Shown here one piece after another: positions 32,063 through 34,655 of a DNA stretch of 34,655 bases (position 1 is its first letter; each line of letters begins with the position of its first letter). The position numbers were made by a program, and so were the translations under genes. Source of the DNA: CAYLUN01 sp964386865 (GTDB lineage: Bacteria > Verrucomicrobiota > Kiritimatiellia > RFP12 > UBA1067); NCBI GenBank assembly GCA_964386865.1, contig CAYLUN010000058.1, forward strand, positions 1 through 34,655, given 5' to 3'. Under the pieces are notes generated by a model. That model did not search any database. It was not told where the DNA came from and saw nothing but the letters and a program-made list of their open reading frames with translations.

Positions 32063-32341
32063 TTACAGCGGCAATTCCTCGACGCGTGACCACGACCGCT
32101 GCAGTTCGCCCTCGTCTATATGGCGGCGCAATTCCGGCCAGTCGAGAGCCTCTCCGGAAACGTCCAGTATGCCTCGGATATCGCGGATCTGTTTCCGTTC
32201 AAGTTCGATGACCACGTCGATGTCATACGTGAGCCGGGGCACGCCATAGGCGATGCAGGCCGTCGAGCCTGTGACCATGTAGGGCACCTGCAAACGGTTC
32301 AGTCGGCACACGAAGAGCAGCACTGGATCAACTTCTGGCAT
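32063..32341 (-). pseudogene. Internally deleted MNT/AbiEii-type nucleotidyltransferase
   Basis: The 92-residue product begins with the nucleotidyltransferase core: YMVTGSTACIAYGVPRLTYD then IDVVIEL, with the GS pair at 25-26 and acidic residues D40 and D42. It then jumps directly to QIRDIRGILDVSGEALDWPE, which in full-length relatives (about 170-180 residues) is the C-terminal helix pair. The middle part, with the third acidic residue of the active site, is absent, so the protein is probably inactive as a nucleotidyltransferase. The start overlaps the upstream small gene by 14 bases. Such proteins often pair with a small helical partner in toxin-antitoxin-like modules. It may be a pseudogene or a shortened protein kept for binding. 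Confidence 0.6.
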
Positions 32342-32573
32342 ACAGGAACGTCTCGCGCACGACACCCAGAACCCGTTTCTCGTCCCAGTCGGGATGCAAG
32401 CTCCGCAAAGCGGCCGCCTTGAGTTCCCGCGCAGTCACGGACAACTGGACAGCCGTCTCGATTCGCTGCGCCGGAGTCATCTGACGGTAGATCCCGATCT
32501 GCCGCTCCCGTGCCTTGCTTTCGTCCGCAGCTTGCGGGTTCGCTTTATCTTCAATGGGATGGGTTTGTCGCAT
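32328..32573 (-). CDS. Small helical partner of the nucleotidyltransferase
   Basis: This protein of about 81 residues has a recognisable C-terminal half: MTPAQRIETAVQLSVTAREL followed by LRSLHPDWDEKRVLGVVRE. This 'TPAQR...HPDW' layout is common in short proteins encoded next to nucleotidyltransferases of this type. Its stop overlaps the start of the nucleotidyltransferase gene by 14 bases, pointing to coupled translation. The start is uncertain: an ATG at 32573 is chosen, but 32681, a GTG at 32711, or the internal ATG at MTPAQ are possible, and no strong SD decides. Function unknown; an antitoxin-like or regulatory role is an inference from gene order. Confidence 0.5.
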   Translation of the reverse strand: MRQTHPIEDKANPQAADESKARERQIGIYRQMTPAQRIETAVQLSVTARELKAAALRSLHPDWDEKRVLGVVRETFLYARS

Positions 32574-32697
32574 GTCGAGATCATCCGACTTTTCAGGGTA
32601 TGCGTCAAGCGCCTTTGAACCGTTCCTTGCCCTGGTTTGCTGACATAAGCTTTCGGCTAATTGACGACGGTATGCAGTCATGCTACTTGGGAACGCT

Positions 32698-32800
32698 ATG
32701 AAAAGATCCACTGTACGAGAGGTTCCAGATGCCGTTTATGCCGTGCTCAAAGAAGAGGCGACAACGAGCGGACACAGCCTGCAGGCGCAGGTGCGCTGTC
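32698..32800 (+). pseudogene. Truncated ribbon-helix-helix antitoxin (VapB/FitA-like) fragment
   Basis: From an ATG at 32698 the plus strand encodes MKRSTVREVPDAVYAVLKEE and then ATTSGHSLQAQVR. This is the N-terminal ribbon-helix-helix DNA-binding region of FitA/VapB-type antitoxins, which usually are about 75-85 residues and precede a PIN-domain toxin. Here similarity stops after about 33 residues, exactly where the 3' end of the oppositely oriented peptidase gene begins (32800). The frame stays open beyond but only antisense to that gene. No PIN toxin is present. It is a remnant left by deletion or rearrangement. Confidence 0.6.
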
Positions 32801-33198
32801 TAAAGCGGCCCGGGCGGCGGGCGTATAACGGCGGCAGGCTCATCCTGAAGCTGCGCCCATCGCACCATGCGAACCGGCACCAAGAACCACGGATTCTTCG
32901 CGGGAACCTTGACCTGGAGCACCTTCCACTCGCCTGGATCGGCTTCCACCCACGTTTGATTTCCGACATAAGCCAGCACATGCACACCGTTCGCCGTAAC
33001 GGCCAGATCTCCCGGCCTCAAAGCCTGCTCGTCGGCCCAGTTGATACGTTTGGCGTCATTGACCCGAACAGTCACCCCCCGATACTCGTCGCGGAGGGCC
33101 AAGGCCGAGCAGTCGTTCCACCAGAGATAAAGGGCCTGCCGCACAAGCCGGGGATTCAGCGTCTTGATCCCCATACTGACATTGGCGCTAATCTTCAT
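32800..33198 (-). CDS. NlpC/P60-like cysteine peptidase domain protein
   Basis: A protein of about 132 residues resembling small NlpC/P60-type hydrolases: LYLWWNDCSALALRDEYRG with probable catalytic Cys30, LRPGDLAVTANGVHVLAYVG with His73, then TWVEADPGEWKV. Such enzymes cleave peptidoglycan stem peptides. No signal peptide is visible with the ATG at 33198 (a further in-frame start at 33234 does not add one), so the N-terminus may have been lost. The last 13 residues (EPAAVIRPPPGPL) look like read-through past the original end at a rearrangement point, next to the truncated antitoxin. Function is assigned on motif order only. Confidence 0.55.
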   Translation of the reverse strand: MKISANVSMGIKTLNPRLVRQALYLWWNDCSALALRDEYRGVTVRVNDAKRINWADEQALRPGDLAVTANGVHVLAYVGNQTWVEADPGEWKVLQVKVPAKNPWFLVPVRMVRWAQLQDEPAAVIRPPPGPL

Positions 33199-33249
33199 CG
33201 ATCTCGGACCAATGCAGCATCCGTCCGTTGGCACAGCCCCTTCTCCCTA

Positions 33250-33276
33250 ATAGCCTAACAGCCTTCAGCCTAACCA
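33250..33276. repeat. CCTAA/CCTTC short tandem tract
   Basis: AGCCTAAC, AGCCTTC and AGCCTAAC words follow each other at 7-8 base steps between the peptidase-like gene and the helicase stop. It is similar in character to the heptamer arrays, with a different core word. Confidence 0.5.
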
Positions 33277-33282
33277 CCTTTT

Positions 33283-34655
33283 CTAGTATTCCCTCTTCCG
33301 CTTCTCGCGCAGGGCGTCGGCGGCGCGGTTGAGCTTCTCGCGCAGGCGGAGCGCCTCGGTGTCCGGCGCGGGCGCTTCGACGGGCTGATCCCAGTCGCGC
33401 GTGATGGTCTTGACTTCAGGCACGGTGACGGTGCCGTCGAGCAGCGCGTCCAGATAGCTCAGGGTGCAGACGCGCACGGCGTCGGACTCAACCAAGAACA
33501 GCTCCAGATCCTCGTCGTTCACGCCCGGCGGCAGGGGCGGCACGCAGGCGGGGCAGCCGTTCTCGCAGGAGCACTCGCGGATCATGCGGCGGCAGAGATC
33601 CAGCGTCTCGGCGATCTTCTCGAAGACCTTCTCCGCGTAGCCCGCGCCGCCCTCCAGCTTGTCGTACAGGAACAGCGCGCTCTCGAACGCCATGTTCTCC
33701 CACGCGGGCGGCGGCAGCGGCTCGAAGCCCTCCGTCCCCAGATTCTCCGGCACGAGCGGCGGCACGTCCCTCTCTTCGTTGAGCGTTGAGCGTTGAACGT
33801 TGAGCGCTGAGCGTTCTCCCTCCCTCTCCCCGTTGAGCGTTGAGCGTTCCTCTTCTCCTTCCTCCCCGCCCTCGTCACTCCCGTCGACATCGATCGGCGC
33901 GATATCGGTCTCAAGGTCGCCCGCATCGGCCATGCAGATGCTGGGCGACGCGTGCCGCAGGATGTAGCGCAGGCCGAAGAGCGCGGCGGGCACGAGCCGC
34001 TTGTCCTTCGCGTTTAGCGCCTGCGCCCACGCCTCGGGCGCGCGCAAAGCGAAGCCCGTCGTGTCGTACTCGAACGGCGGCAGGGTGATCGGCCCGTAAC
34101 CCACGTTCTCGTAGGTGCGCTCGCGGATCTTCTTGAAGAGCTTGGGCTGCTTGTTGACGTGCAGCGCGCCGAAGCGCAGGTTCGCGCCGTGCAGCGCCTT
34201 GCGCTCCTCCTCGGTGGTGAGGTCGAGCCGGTTCTCCCACTCGGACTCGGTGTAGTAGTCCACGTCCACCGCCTCCACGCGGCAGAGCTTCTTCTCGAGG
34301 TCCAGCTCCATGGACATGTAGCGCCGGCCGAGGTGCTGGTAGATCGCGTCCTTGTAAAGCTCCGCCCGCGCGCCGATGGGGTCGATCTGGCCGATCACCT
34401 CGTTGTCGCAATAGATATCCACGTTGTAGTCGGTCATGCCGCGCAGGTTCACACCCCTGGCGGGATAGTCGGGCAGCGCGTAGCGCCAGAACCCCTTGTA
34501 GGGCTTGAGCGTGCCGTCCTCCTTGAGGATCTCCATGGCGAACGCGTAGGCGCGGGAGTTGAACAGCGGCTCGTCGCCGCGCAGCGGGTGCTCGTGCGCG
34601 GCGCACGGCAGGTGCTGCAGCATGATGTACGGGTTGTCCGCGTTGAGCCACGCCT
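33283..34655 (-). CDS. DUF1998-containing DEAD/DEAH helicase (MrfA/YprA type), C-terminal part
   Basis: The frame is open from the right window edge (WLNADNPYIMLQHLPCAAHE) to a stop at 33283, at least 457 codons including the stop. The N-terminal ATPase domains are outside. What is visible is the C-terminal region of MrfA/YprA-type helicases: a winged-helix/beta region (VDIYCDNEVIGQIDPIGAR), then the DUF1998 zinc-binding part FLYDKLEGGAGYAEKVFEK and four cysteines in ECSCENGCPACV. MrfA acts in DNA repair (for example mitomycin C damage); related helicases occur in defence systems. A heptamer array is translated in frame just before the DUF1998 part. Which pathway this copy serves cannot be told without the left neighbour. 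Confidence 0.75.
   Translation of the reverse strand, partial: AWLNADNPYIMLQHLPCAAHEHPLRGDEPLFNSRAYAFAMEILKEDGTLKPYKGFWRYALPDYPARGVNLRGMTDYNVDIYCDNEVIGQIDPIGARAELYKDAIYQHLGRRYMSMELDLEKKLCRVEAVDVDYYTESEWENRLDLTTEEERKALHGANLRFGALHVNKQPKLFKKIRERTYENVGYGPITLPPFEYDTTGFALRAPEAWAQALNAKDKRLVPAALFGLRYILRHASPSICMADAGDLETDIAPIDVDGSDEGGEEGEEERSTLNGEREGERSALNVQRSTLNEERDVPPLVPENLGTEGFEPLPPPAWENMAFESALFLYDKLEGGAGYAEKVFEKIAETLDLCRRMIRECSCENGCPACVPPLPPGVNDEDLELFLVESDAVRVCTLSYLDALLDGTVTVPEVKTITRDWDQPVEAPAPDTEALRLREKLNRAADALREKRKREY
33778..33848. repeat. In-frame heptamer arrays within the helicase gene
   Basis: GTT recurs at 33778, 33785, 33792, 33799, (GCT at 33806) and 33813, and again at 33832, 33839 and 33846, all steps within each array being 7. 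Since three 7-nt units make seven codons, the peptide repeats with a 7-residue period (RSTLN, RSALN, RSTLN words). The array separates an acidic linker from the DUF1998 part. Confidence 0.9.

Noticed and set aside
32800..33258. Extension of the antitoxin-like plus-strand frame
   Set aside because: After the first 33 or so residues it runs antisense to the peptidase-like gene and loses all resemblance to antitoxins.

Overview
The window is a GC-rich bacterial segment. It looks like a PVC-superphylum chromosome (Kiritimatiellota, Lentisphaerota or Verrucomicrobiota type). The reasons are the string of Tat-exported Gfo/Idh/MocA oxidoreductases, a DUF1080 protein, many secreted glycoside hydrolases, and intergenic spaces full of short degenerate tandem repeats and palindromes. 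The phylum is an inference from gene content; there is no rRNA or marker gene here. Most genes have a clear purine-rich Shine-Dalgarno (SD) sequence, which was used to choose starts.

Layout. 1-3835 (minus): an ETF-ubiquinone-oxidoreductase-like flavoprotein, cut by the window edge, downstream of a very long acyl-CoA dehydrogenase; together an electron-transfer pair. 4039-8502 (plus): an NCS1 nucleobase permease with a strong hairpin terminator, an enolase-superfamily sugar-acid dehydratase and an exported DUF1080 protein, separated by repeat-rich spacers. 8626-10457 (minus): a flavodoxin-fold reductase and an SGNH-hydrolase lipoprotein. 11110-12264 (plus): a trypsin-like protease gene of much lower GC content, probably acquired. 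12503-14336: a Tat-exported DapA-like protein and a nitroreductase, divergently transcribed.

14341-31981 is the core: ten consecutive minus-strand genes reading GH36 alpha-galactosidase, GH13 amylase, GH10 xylanase, two tandem clan GH-A enzymes with an inserted carbohydrate-binding module, four Gfo/Idh/MocA oxidoreductases with twin-arginine signals, and an outer-membrane porin translationally coupled to the last oxidoreductase. This reads as a glycan-utilisation locus working outside the cytoplasm: cleavage of plant-type polysaccharide, redox modification of the sugars, then uptake. With the nearby DUF1080 protein it resembles the oxidative 3-keto-glycoside route of glycan breakdown.

32063-33198 is a small decayed patch: an internally deleted nucleotidyltransferase with its small partner, a truncated ribbon-helix-helix antitoxin, and an NlpC/P60-like peptidase. 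33283 to the right edge is the C-terminal half of a DUF1998 (MrfA/YprA-type) helicase.

The most unusual layer is the repeats. At least six places carry 7-nt-phased degenerate arrays, one of them in frame inside the helicase gene. Several classes of palindrome recur between genes, and palindromes of similar kind sit in frame inside the porin and amylase genes.
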